Source: Planctomycetota bacterium
GTDB taxonomy: Bacteria; Planctomycetota; PUPC01; JABMSA01
Assembly: GCA_013202185.1 (NCBI GenBank)
Contig: JABMSA010000559.1
Location: 1 to 7,038 of the forward strand
Direction: 5' to 3'
Length of the DNA stretch: 7,038 nucleotides
Within the stretch, counting starts at the first letter, position 1; every line of letters starts with the position of its first letter. The notes under the pieces were generated by a model. It saw only the letters and a program-made list of their open reading frames with translations. It was not told the origin of the DNA and made no database searches. The position numbers and the translations under genes were made by a program. Below, piece by piece: positions 1 through 5,853 of the stretch.

Positions 1-374
1 CCGGGCAGGTGGTCTGAGGCTTGATCGGCTTGTCGAGCGTTATGCCGTCGTCTTCGAGCTTTGCGATGTACTTCGCTGGGTCTTTCTTGACAGCGGCCTC
101 GCAGCCGGGGCAGCAGAGGTAGATGCGCTTGCCGCCGTGATCGACGAATAGCTCTTTGTTGATCTTTCCGCCCATGACCGGGCAGGTGGTCTGAGGCTTG
201 ATCGGCTTGTCGAGCGTTATGCCGTCGTCTTCGAGCTTTGCGATGTACTTCGCCGGGTCTTTCTTGACAGCGGCCTCGCAGCCGGGGCAGCAGAGGTAGA
301 TGCGCTTGCTGTCGTGATCGACGAAAAGCTCTTTGTTTATCTTGCCGCCCATGACCGGGCAGGTGGTCTGAGGT
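1..374 (-). repeat. 177-bp in-frame tandem repeat encoding the YHS domains
   Basis: The repeat unit is exactly 177 bp (59 codons). Bases 1-177 and 178-354 differ at only about 6 positions by eye, with the first 75 bases identical. A further 20 identical bases (355-374) begin the junction with the unique N-terminal segment. Several of the differences are silent, and the amino-acid changes seen are at residues such as DS versus GG before the KRIY motif. The near-identity at DNA level points to recent duplication or ongoing gene conversion. Confidence 0.95.
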
Positions 375-481
375 TTTGGCTCGGCCTTCTCGTCGTCGGC
401 CAGGGCACGTTTTGCCGCAAACGCCGCCGCCGTCAATAGTAAGACCGCCAACGCCGTGTAAAGTAATGCTCTTCTGTTCAT
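1..481 (-). CDS. Secreted tandem YHS/TRASH-like metal-binding repeat protein (C-terminus beyond left edge)
   Basis: The reading frame opens at ATG 481-479 and stays open to base 2 (160 codons, no stop), so it is partial. A ribosome site (AAAGGAAG) lies just upstream of the ATG. Residues 1-28 look like a signal peptide (MNRR, hydrophobic LLYTALAVLLLTAAAFAA, then a charged DDEKAEPKP linker), so export is likely. Then come 59-residue repeats: CPVMGGKIN (C41), a KRIYLCCPGC motif (C64, C65, C68), then a KKDPAKYIAKLE helix. A second, almost identical unit has C100, C123, C124 and C127, and a third begins at C159. The C-x22-CC-x2-C pattern matches YHS/TRASH-type small metal-binding domains, which commonly handle copper or other soft metals in the family; the ligand here is unknown. 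The gene follows the receiver gene by 34 bases, so co-transcription is likely. Number of repeats and C-terminal content cannot be seen. Confidence 0.88.
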   Translation of the reverse strand, partial: MNRRALLYTALAVLLLTAAAFAAKRALADDEKAEPKPQTTCPVMGGKINKELFVDHDSKRIYLCCPGCEAAVKKDPAKYIAKLEDDGITLDKPIKPQTTCPVMGGKINKELFVDHGGKRIYLCCPGCEAAVKKDPAKYIAKLEDDGITLDKPIKPQTTCP

Positions 482-515
482 GCTACTTCCTTTCTCAAAT
501 GCGACACACATTGGT

Positions 516-875
516 TCATCCGCTCCCAACAATCTTGCACAGTTGGTGGAGGTCGAGCGGCTTTGGGAGCAACTCCGCCACCCCCATCTTTTTGAGTTTC
601 ACGCCATCAATCATCTCCAGATGGCCGGTGATGATAATCACCTTACTATTGCAGAGGTGCGACACATATCGCCGCAGCAACTCGAGAAATCTCTTGCCCG
701 TTACGCCCGGAAGCATGTAGTCGATGATTAGGACATCTACGGGCATCCCTTCTTTCAGGGAGGCGTACGCCTCGCGCGGATTGTCGAAGGTGCTTACGTT
801 GTGCCCTTGTCCTGAAAGGATTATCTTCAGGCTCTTCAATAGTGCGGTGTCGTCATCTATGATCACAATATTCAT
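516..875 (-). CDS. Stand-alone receiver-domain response regulator
   Basis: A 119-residue CheY-like protein consisting of one receiver domain and no output domain. The acidic pocket is D7-D8-D9, the phospho-acceptor is D52 (in VLIIDYMLPG), the switch threonine is T83 (IIITGH), and the conserved lysine is K105 in the cis-Pro motif LPKP. All residues needed for phosphorylation are present, so it should be an active phospho-receiver in the cytoplasm, acting by protein-protein contact or as a phosphate sink or relay. ATG 875 has an upstream AGAGGAA about 10 bases away, supporting the start. It precedes the secreted YHS-repeat gene by 34 bases and lies about 516 bases downstream of a sigma-54 promoter. 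The nearest kinase candidate is the histidine kinase at 2971-4815; the pairing is inferred. Confidence 0.95.
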   Translation of the reverse strand: MNIVIIDDDTALLKSLKIILSGQGHNVSTFDNPREAYASLKEGMPVDVLIIDYMLPGVTGKRFLELLRRYVSHLCNSKVIIITGHLEMIDGVKLKKMGVAELLPKPLDLHQLCKIVGSG

Positions 876-925
876 TCGTATACGGTTCCTCTATCGCCGC
901 CGCGAGCCAATTCCGGGCATTAGAT

Positions 926-1007
926 GGGGGCTCCGCCGTTCTTTCGTGGCCGCCGCCGGAGTCACAACGAGAGCCGGTACAACGGTGGCAAGAGGGGCGG
1001 AGCCCCC
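926..1007. repeat. Long GC-rich inverted repeat, element A
   Basis: Perfect 12-bp arms GGGGGCTCCGCC (926-937) and GGCGGAGCCCCC (996-1007) enclose 58 bases. An inner pairing of GCCGCCG (near 949-958) with CGGTGGC (983-989, one G-U type wobble) extends the fold. The central loop contains CACAACG. The element shares its arm sequence and CACAACG centre with element B at 1133-1225, so the two look like members of one dispersed palindromic repeat family. No T-run follows either side, so a simple intrinsic terminator is not supported. Confidence 0.85.
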
Positions 1008-1010
1008 TGG

Positions 1011-1050
1011 ATGCAGCCGGCGATCAGGACGAAGGGGGCGCCGGCTGCAT
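1011..1050. repeat. Perfect 12-bp stem hairpin
   Basis: ATGCAGCCGGCG (1011-1022) and CGCCGGCTGCAT (1039-1050) are exact inverse complements with a 16-base loop. The hairpin abuts element A with only 3 bases between them. Its GC-rich stem would be very stable in RNA on either strand. There is no adjacent T-tract, so it could be a transcript stabiliser, part of a structured leader, or a protein-binding palindrome rather than a classical terminator. Confidence 0.85.
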
Positions 1051-1100
1051 TGACTCGCGGGCACGGGCAATTGACTCGATCATTCTCCTCTACCATTCTT

Positions 1101-1115
1101 GTTCTCGTGGAGAAC
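1101..1115. repeat. Short hairpin beside element B
   Basis: GTTCTC (1101-1106) pairs with GAGAAC (1110-1115) around a 3-base GTG loop. It lies 17 bases from element B. The preceding sequence CATTCTTGTTCT recurs near 1379-1389, just downstream of the sigma-54 promoter. Confidence 0.5.
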
Positions 1116-1132
1116 GTTTGCATAGGCTTCAA

Positions 1133-1225
1133 AATGGGGCTCCGCTGTTGGGCAGGGCTGCCGTCGGGGGTTGCCACAACGGCAAAAGGAGTTTTGGCGG
1201 CAGCCACGCACGGCGGAGCCCCATT
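1133..1225. repeat. Long nested inverted repeat, element B
   Basis: Outer arms of 13 bp, AATGGGGCTCCGC (1133-1145) and GCGGAGCCCCATT (1213-1225), are perfect. Nested inside are an 8-bp stem GGCTGCCG (1156-1163) with CGGCAGCC (1198-1205) and a 5-bp stem TTGCC (1171-1175) with GGCAA (1181-1185) around a 5-base ACAAC loop. Three nested perfect stems are not expected by chance and suggest a selected or mobile-derived structure. It is related to element A in its arms (GGGGCTCCGC) and in the CACAACG core. Confidence 0.87.
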
Positions 1226-1402
1226 GTGCGGCCTTGCTGTCTTCCCAGAGGTCCTCTTACAGTCGGCGGTTGTATCATGAGCGGACCGGCTGCGGTTGTC
1301 TAAGGCACGCACGTTCGAATACCTCTCTTTCGTGAAAGCTTGTTGTGACAGCGGCTCGGCGTTCGGCCGCGCCACCTCATTCTTGTTCTGGTTCTAACTA
1401 AA

Positions 1403-1417
1403 GCAAATGGCGTGCCA
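1403..1417 (-). promoter_or_regulatory. Sigma-54 (RpoN) -24/-12 promoter, pointing left
   Basis: On the minus strand the site reads TGGCACGCCATTTGC, followed by TT. This matches the full consensus TGGCACG-N4-TTGC[A/T] with correct GG-to-GC spacing. Taking the terminal GC as -13/-12 puts the start of transcription near base 1391. Ten fixed bases would be expected about 0.01 times by chance in both strands of this window. It lies outside any credible gene and about 200 bases beyond the stop of a sigma-54-dependent activator gene, which supports function. The first credible gene downstream is the stand-alone receiver at 875, leaving a leader of about 516 nt. Confidence 0.8.
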
Positions 1418-1465
1418 AGAGCGCGGCAGATTGGAATTTCGGGGAGGAGCTGCTGCATGAAGGAA

Positions 1466-1490
1466 CGCGACGAGTCGCGGAAAAGTCGCG
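1466..1490. promoter_or_regulatory. Candidate upstream activator (enhancer) palindrome for the sigma-54 promoter
   Basis: CGCGAC (1466-1471) is followed by GTCGCG at 1474-1479 and again at 1485-1490, giving an inverted repeat with two alternative half-site spacings (2 and 13 bases). Measured from the predicted start at 1391 the cluster lies at about -75 to -99, within the range where bacterial enhancer-binding proteins often bind. A dyad suits the dimeric Fis-type HTH of the neighbouring NtrC-family protein. The assignment rests on position and symmetry only. Confidence 0.4.
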
Positions 1491-1586
1491 TACACACCAG
1501 GAAATACCAATGCGGGTTGCCCGCCGCTTTTGGAGAAAAAACCGTGCGTGGCTCATGAAATGCGCCTCCAGTCACGTTCGTGCGCG

Positions 1587-1628
1587 GCGTGGTCGCCAGA
1601 TACTGGTGAGCGTGGTCGCCAGTTACTG
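1587..1628. repeat. 23-bp-period direct repeat across the NtrC-type gene stop codon
   Basis: GCGTGGTCGCCAGATACTG (1587-1605) recurs at 1610-1628 with a single mismatch. The second copy overlaps the last codons and the TAA stop (1625-1623) of the response-regulator gene. Two copies spaced about two helical turns apart could be protein-binding sites at about -196 to -237 from the sigma-54 start, or simple slippage duplication. Confidence 0.7.
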
Positions 1629-2993
1629 ACTGGTCGGGGCGTGAAGCGTGGCCTGGTCCTTGAGACCGAACTCGGCGATCTTCTTGCGCAGGGTTGTCGG
1701 GGAAATGCGAAGGGCCTTCGCGGTGTGGGTGATGTTCCAGCCGGTTGCGATGAGAGCCTTGTGGATGTGTTCCTTCTCGGCTTCTTGCAGCGATACGATC
1801 TCGGAAGACCCCGTTGGCAGTGCCTTGGGGCTGCCGAAAGAGAACTCCAGATCGTCGACGGCCAGGATCGGGCTCTTGGCGAGCGCAGCCGCGCGGGTGA
1901 GCGCATTTTCGAGTTCACGAACGTTGCCGGGCCAGTCGTAGCTTTCCAGGGCGCGCAGGGCCTCTTCCTCCACGGCTTCGATGGGCCGGTGAAGCTTGCG
2001 GCTGATCCGCCTGATAAGATGGCTGACGAGCAGGCGGATATCCCCACGGCGCTCACGCAGCGGCGGAACTTCGATGCGCGAAACGCTGAGCCGGTAGAAA
2101 AGGTCCTGGCGGAATTTGCCTTCCTCGACGAGTGCCTCGAGATCGTGATTGGTGGCGGCGATTACGCGCGCCTCAAATGGAATGGTCTCGAGCCCGCCTA
2201 CGCGCTCGAACTCGCGTTCCTGCAGCACGCGGAGGATTTTCGCCTGCAGCTCAAGCGGCATGTCGCCGATCTCGTCGAATAACACCGTGCCCTCGCCGGC
2301 GAACTCCAGCTTGCCCGTCTTGCGGGAATCCGCACCGGTGAAGGCCCCCTTTTCATGGCCAAAAAGCTCGCTCTCGAGGATCGTCGAGACAACGGCCGAG
2401 CAGTTGATCGCCACAAACGGCTTGCCGTGGGCCGACGCTTCGTGCAGGGCCCGGGCCACCAGTTCTTTGCCCGTGCCGCTTTCTCCTTGCACAAGAACCG
2501 TTACGCTGCTGCGAGACAGCAGGCCGATCTGCTTTACGACCTCCACGATCTTTTCATGGGCGCCCACGATCTCGCAGGTGCCTTCATGCTGGGCGTCGGG
2601 CGGCAGAGCGGGCACGACCTTGCATCTATCGGCCTTGAGCCGTTGAGCCTTTTCGATCACCAGCAGCACGCTGTCGAAGTCGAACGGCTTGCGAAGATAG
2701 TCGAACGCCCCGGACCGCATCGCTTCGATGGTGGCTTTTGTGTCTTGCTGGCCTGTGATCATAACGACAGGAAAATCGTGCCCGTGCGCCTCGAGGTCAT
2801 GGAGCACATCGAGGCCGGTCCGGTCCGGCAGCTTCAGGTCCAGCAGGAGGAGGTCGGGCGTGCATCCGGCGAGCGCGGCGGCGCCGTCGGAAGCGGTGTG
2901 TGCGCTGTGCACCTCGTGCCCGTGCGAGCCAAGCTGAATCTCGAGCGACCGGCACAGCGCCTTGTCGTCGTCAATTATCAGGATGACGCTCAT
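1623..2993 (-). CDS. NtrC-family sigma-54-dependent response regulator
   Basis: A 456-residue cytoplasmic transcription activator. Residues 1-120 form a receiver domain with acidic D8-D9-D10, phospho-acceptor D52, T80 and K102-P103. Residues about 140-375 form the AAA+ sigma-54 interaction domain: Walker A GESGTGKE (170-177), the sigma-54 contact loop GAFTGA (216-221), Walker B VLFDEIGD (D240-E241) and the WPGNVRELEN segment (354-363). A Fis-type helix-turn-helix occupies about 405-443. All catalytic signatures are intact, so it should hydrolyse ATP to open RpoN promoters once phosphorylated. ATG 2993 was chosen over an upstream in-frame ATG at 3098 because it starts exactly at the receiver and has a strong GGGAGGA site. 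It overlaps the kinase gene by 23 bases, a strong sign of translational coupling. Its likely target in the window is the sigma-54 promoter at 1403-1417. Confidence 0.96.
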   Translation of the reverse strand: MSVILIIDDDKALCRSLEIQLGSHGHEVHSAHTASDGAAALAGCTPDLLLLDLKLPDRTGLDVLHDLEAHGHDFPVVMITGQQDTKATIEAMRSGAFDYLRKPFDFDSVLLVIEKAQRLKADRCKVVPALPPDAQHEGTCEIVGAHEKIVEVVKQIGLLSRSSVTVLVQGESGTGKELVARALHEASAHGKPFVAINCSAVVSTILESELFGHEKGAFTGADSRKTGKLEFAGEGTVLFDEIGDMPLELQAKILRVLQEREFERVGGLETIPFEARVIAATNHDLEALVEEGKFRQDLFYRLSVSRIEVPPLRERRGDIRLLVSHLIRRISRKLHRPIEAVEEEALRALESYDWPGNVRELENALTRAAALAKSPILAVDDLEFSFGSPKALPTGSSEIVSLQEAEKEHIHKALIATGWNITHTAKALRISPTTLRKKIAEFGLKDQATLHAPTSQ

Positions 2994-4815
2994 TATTGGA
3001 TCCTCCCAGCGGCAGCAGCATCGCAAATAGCGCTCCGCCGTCCGGCCGATTCTCTGCGCTGACCTGCCCGCCGTGGTACTCGACGATCTTCTTGACATTG
3101 GCCAGCCCGAGGCCGGTGCCCTCGTCGCGCGTGGTCGAGAACGGCTGGAAGAGCTTGTCTTTCATATGATCGGCTATGCCGGGTCCGTTGTCAATGACAG
3201 ATATGCAGACCTGCTCGGGGTCGTCGGGGGCGGCGCCGGCGCTCATGATCACGTGACCACCCTGGGGAGCCGCCTGAACGGCATTGGCCACCAGGTTGGT
3301 GAGAGCCTGACGGATAAGCTCGGGTTCCGCGACAAAGCCAATGTCGCCCAGATTGTCTTCAATTTCAACGGTAACAGCTTTTTCTTCGATGTCGTTGCGG
3401 ACGGTGTCGATGACATCTTTGGCAACGGCCGCGAACGTCGTTTCCTCTAGGTCCAGGTTCAGTGGCTTTCCATAGCCGAGGAGGTCCGACAGCATCCTTT
3501 CGATGCGGATGACCTGGTTGGAGGCGATGTCGGCGAGTTCCGAATAGGCAGGATCGCCCTCGACTTTCGCTCTGAGGCCTTGCAGGTTGAGCTTTACCGA
3601 CGAGAGTGGGTTGCGCATTTCGTGGACGATTCGCGAGCTTAGCTCTCCGACGGCCGCGAGTGATGCGGCGTGCACGAGCCTCCTGTGGCTGGCCGCCAAT
3701 TCGTCGAGCATCTGGTTGAACGCGGCACCCACCTCCTGTGCTTCTGCTCCCTCGAGGAGCCCCAGGCGTTCTTCGTGCCGGCCGCGTGCAATCTTGCGCG
3801 AGATCTCTGCAAGATCGCGGAGGGGCCTCGACAGCCCGGCGGCGCTGCTGACCGCAACGAGGAGCACAATGCCCAGCGTTATGGCTCCGGTGAGCACAGC
3901 GCGCGTCCTGAGGGTGGCCAGCCAGCCGAATGCTTCGTCTCTGTCGATCTCGGCGACGACGATGCCGTCCAGCTCCGGCACGGCGGCGGAAACGCCCAGG
4001 ACTCTCACGCCGCGGGCATCTTTGTACTCGATGACCGCTGATTCGCCGGAGAAAAACTCGGCGGGCAGATTGCTCTGGCCGCCCAAGGAATATGCGGCGC
4101 CCGGCGGGGCGCTGAGGTAGCGGCCCTCGCGTGAAATCAGAAATATCTTGCCGCTCTTGCCCAGACCCGTCCGGTCGCAGAGGATCGGATCGACCGCCTG
4201 CGACACATTGAGAACGGCGACCGTGTACGACTTCCTGTTGCCGTCCGCATCGAACACGGGCCGCCCGATGTATGCAGCCACGCCGCCGTTCCGAAGGAAA
4301 GGCGGAACGATCATCAGTGTTTCCGACGCACTCAGGGCGGCCTTGAAATCCGGTGGCAGGCTCTCGGCGTGTTTGCTGCCGTTGTTCGCTTGGCTCAGGG
4401 GCTTCCAGTTGAGGTCAAACGTCAGGAGGGCTTCGTAACTCGTGCTGCGCTGCTGGAGGTCGGCAAGAAAGTTGCATGCGTCGTCGGGCGTGCCGGGGTC
4501 GGCGCATCCTATCATCCCCGAGCAGTCTTTTTGTGCGCAATGTGCAGCGGCCAGGAAGCGCGAATCGGCCTTGACTTCGGCGAGCCACGTTTCGAGCCGC
4601 GCCTTTCGGGCCTCGATGACCGACAGCAGATGTGCCTCCTCCGATTCCACGAGTGCCTGCTTTGCACAGTGGTAGCCCTGGTAAGCCATGATCACCAGCG
4701 GCGCCAGGGCCAGCACCGCCATCCAGATGAGGATGCGCGAGCGAAGGCTCGAGATGCCAAGGCGCGCTCCAAGCCCCTGTGCGCGGGCATGAGTCGGTTT
4801 TTCATTTGCTTGCAT
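2971..4815 (-). CDS. Membrane sensor histidine kinase (Cache-like sensor, HAMP, HisKA, HATPase)
   Basis: A kinase of 614 residues from ATG 4815; GTG 4827 in frame would add four. Neither has a clear ribosome site, so the start is uncertain. TM1 is at about 29-45 and TM2 at about 306-325, enclosing an extracytoplasmic domain of about 260 residues. That domain has Cache-like features (AYIGRPVFDADG and GKSGKIFLISREGRYL). HAMP follows TM2. HisKA carries the phospho-acceptor H398 in RIVHEMRNPL. The HATPase has the N-box NLVANAVQA (N511), G1 DNGPGI (542-547), the F-box LFQPFSTT and G2 GTGLGL (566-571), all intact. It should autophosphorylate in response to an external ligand and pass phosphate to the NtrC-type regulator, whose gene overlaps its 3' end by 23 bases. 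An unusual Cys cluster (C93, C98, C104, C114) sits in the sensor. The ligand cannot be predicted. Confidence 0.94.
   Translation of the reverse strand: MQANEKPTHARAQGLGARLGISSLRSRILIWMAVLALAPLVIMAYQGYHCAKQALVESEEAHLLSVIEARKARLETWLAEVKADSRFLAAAHCAQKDCSGMIGCADPGTPDDACNFLADLQQRSTSYEALLTFDLNWKPLSQANNGSKHAESLPPDFKAALSASETLMIVPPFLRNGGVAAYIGRPVFDADGNRKSYTVAVLNVSQAVDPILCDRTGLGKSGKIFLISREGRYLSAPPGAAYSLGGQSNLPAEFFSGESAVIEYKDARGVRVLGVSAAVPELDGIVVAEIDRDEAFGWLATLRTRAVLTGAITLGIVLLVAVSSAAGLSRPLRDLAEISRKIARGRHEERLGLLEGAEAQEVGAAFNQMLDELAASHRRLVHAASLAAVGELSSRIVHEMRNPLSSVKLNLQGLRAKVEGDPAYSELADIASNQVIRIERMLSDLLGYGKPLNLDLEETTFAAVAKDVIDTVRNDIEEKAVTVEIEDNLGDIGFVAEPELIRQALTNLVANAVQAAPQGGHVIMSAGAAPDDPEQVCISVIDNGPGIADHMKDKLFQPFSTTRDEGTGLGLANVKKIVEYHGGQVSAENRPDGGALFAMLLPLGGSNNERHPDN
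2994..3007 (-). promoter_or_regulatory. Ribosome binding site fixing the NtrC-type start at 2993
   Basis: GGGAGGA (3007-3001) lies inside the kinase coding sequence, with 8 bases between the GGAGG core and ATG 2993. It supports translation from within the upstream cistron and rules against the longer frame opening at 3098. Confidence 0.8.
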
Positions 4816-4929
4816 TGCCGAATTCACTCATACCGGCGGGAAGGTTTCGTCTCGGCGATTACGACCGCGATCAAGCCAATGCGGCATCGGCGTCTCGCAG
4901 ATGCATGAGCTGCGGTCGGGACATGGGCA

Positions 4930-4947
4930 GATTGCATGCGTGCAATC
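4930..4947. terminator. Hairpin over the sulfite reductase stop codon (possible weak terminator)
   Basis: GATTGCA (4930-4936) and TGCAATC (4941-4947) form a perfect 7-bp stem with a 4-base loop, overlapping the TGA stop (4948-4946). No T-run follows, so a standard intrinsic terminator is not shown. It is the only secondary-structure signal in the 118-130 bases separating the sulfur genes from the kinase and may attenuate read-through or protect the mRNA end. Confidence 0.4.
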
Positions 4948-5812
4948 AGTGCGTGGCGAGCGCAGCAGCCAGCTTATCGAGGCCGACGCGGTCGATCGTT
5001 TCACCAAACCTCTCGCCCTTGTTGCCGTTTGCGGCGTACCATTCGATCACTTCGTCCAGCAGGCGCAGCAGATGATCCTCGTCGGATATTTGGATGGACA
5101 ATCTGTCGCCGAATCGGGGACGCTTGCCCATCTTTCCGCCGACGAACAGCGTGTAGCCAGTGCCTACTATTTGCCATGCGTCGTTGGGGCAGGCGGCGAC
5201 GCACGCCGCGCAGCTTACGCAGTTCTTTTCGTTGAACACGAGCTTTTCGTCTTCGATGGACAGCGTATCTGGAACGGGGCACGCATGCACGCACAGGCTG
5301 CATCGGTCGCACGCTTCTTCATCGAAGCTCTTGACTGCAATGCCCATGATGCCAAGGTCGTTTTCCTGCGGTTTGATGCAGGCATTTGGGCAGCCGGTGA
5401 TTCCGACCTTGAACTTGTGGGGCAGGCCGGACCGTCCGAATACTCGCTCGTCTATCTTCTCTGCGAGTTTCTGGCAATCGATCATCCCGTGTGAGCAGGC
5501 CTCTCCCTGGCAGGCGGTGATGGTGCGCACCCGAGGCCCGCAGGCGCCGAACTCGAGTTCTGCCTTGGCGAGGTGTTCGCGAAGGGCTTCCACGTGCTTG
5601 AAGTTGACGTATGGGATTTCCACGCCCTGGCGTGTTGTCAGGTGGACGTGCCCCTGGCCGTACTTATCGGCCACTTCCGCCAGCACCTGCAACTGTGCAA
5701 CGTCGATGCGGCCGCCTACAACTCTTAGTCGAATGCTGAACAGGTCCGGCTCTTTCTGTTTCATCAGGCCGCCGGCCTTGAGTTCCTTGATGTCGTACTG
5801 CTGCGATGCCAT
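4946..5812 (-). CDS. Small siroheme/4Fe-4S sulfite (or nitrite) reductase with 2x[4Fe-4S] ferredoxin module
   Basis: A 288-residue cytoplasmic redox protein similar in layout to AsrC and other small siroheme reductases, predicted to reduce sulfite to sulfide (nitrite is an alternative). The ferredoxin-like half-domain with HLTTRQGVEIP is at 57-67. The siroheme-coupled cluster ligands are C101 and C106 (CQGEAC) plus C141 and C145 (GCPNAC). An inserted ferredoxin pair follows: C168, C171, C174, C178 and C198, C201, C204, C208. A C-terminal siroheme-fold segment with FVGGKMGKRPRFG lies at 223-235. The C101/C106 spacing is C-x4-C rather than the usual C-x5-C. ATG 5812 has AGGAGA 6 bases upstream, and the frame upstream of it is a shadow of the synthase gene. 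The gene follows the cysteine synthase by 41 bases, indicating an operon in which it could supply sulfide. Confidence 0.88.
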   Translation of the reverse strand: MASQQYDIKELKAGGLMKQKEPDLFSIRLRVVGGRIDVAQLQVLAEVADKYGQGHVHLTTRQGVEIPYVNFKHVEALREHLAKAELEFGACGPRVRTITACQGEACSHGMIDCQKLAEKIDERVFGRSGLPHKFKVGITGCPNACIKPQENDLGIMGIAVKSFDEEACDRCSLCVHACPVPDTLSIEDEKLVFNEKNCVSCAACVAACPNDAWQIVGTGYTLFVGGKMGKRPRFGDRLSIQISDEDHLLRLLDEVIEWYAANGNKGERFGETIDRVGLDKLAAALATH

Positions 5813-5853
5813 TAACCATCTCCTGTTGGCGCGATCGGGCGCGAGGGATGCAC

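Larger units (their letters stand above)
876..1622. other. 747-bp intergenic region without a credible gene
   Basis: Open frames here (for example 962-1375 and 1300-1575 on the minus strand) give Arg/Pro/Ser-rich translations with no recognisable domain and run straight through perfect inverted repeats, so I do not call them genes. From right to left the region holds a 23-bp-period direct repeat at the end of the NtrC-type gene, a small palindromic cluster near 1466-1490, a sigma-54 promoter at 1403-1417, and GC-rich inverted repeats between 926 and 1225. I see no tRNA, rRNA or CRISPR structure. Confidence 0.7.

Noticed and set aside
1..374. CRISPR-like or non-coding tandem repeats.
   Set aside because: The 177-bp units are contiguous, in frame, and encode a recognisable metal-binding domain, so they are protein repeats.
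1011..1050. Intrinsic terminator interpretation of the 12-bp hairpin.
   Set aside because: The stem is perfect but neither side carries a T-run, so I list it as a hairpin only.
962..1375. A 137-codon minus-strand frame beginning 16 bases after the predicted sigma-54 transcript start.
   Set aside because: Its position is tempting, but there is no convincing ribosome site, the translation is Arg/Pro/Ala-rich without a domain, and it passes through both arms of element B and part of element A. It remains the first thing to test if a transcript is found.
1300..1575. A 91-codon minus-strand open frame in the intergenic region.
   Set aside because: It overlaps the sigma-54 promoter and the palindromic cluster, has no recognisable domain and no clear ribosome site.
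1530..2282. A long plus-strand open frame opposite the NtrC-type gene.
   Set aside because: It is antisense to the intact AAA+ gene. Such frames are common opposite GC-rich genes, and the translation shows no family.
2994..3098. A 35-residue N-terminal extension of the NtrC-type regulator.
   Set aside because: It lies wholly inside the kinase catalytic domain in another frame and precedes a receiver that starts exactly at ATG 2993 with a strong ribosome site.
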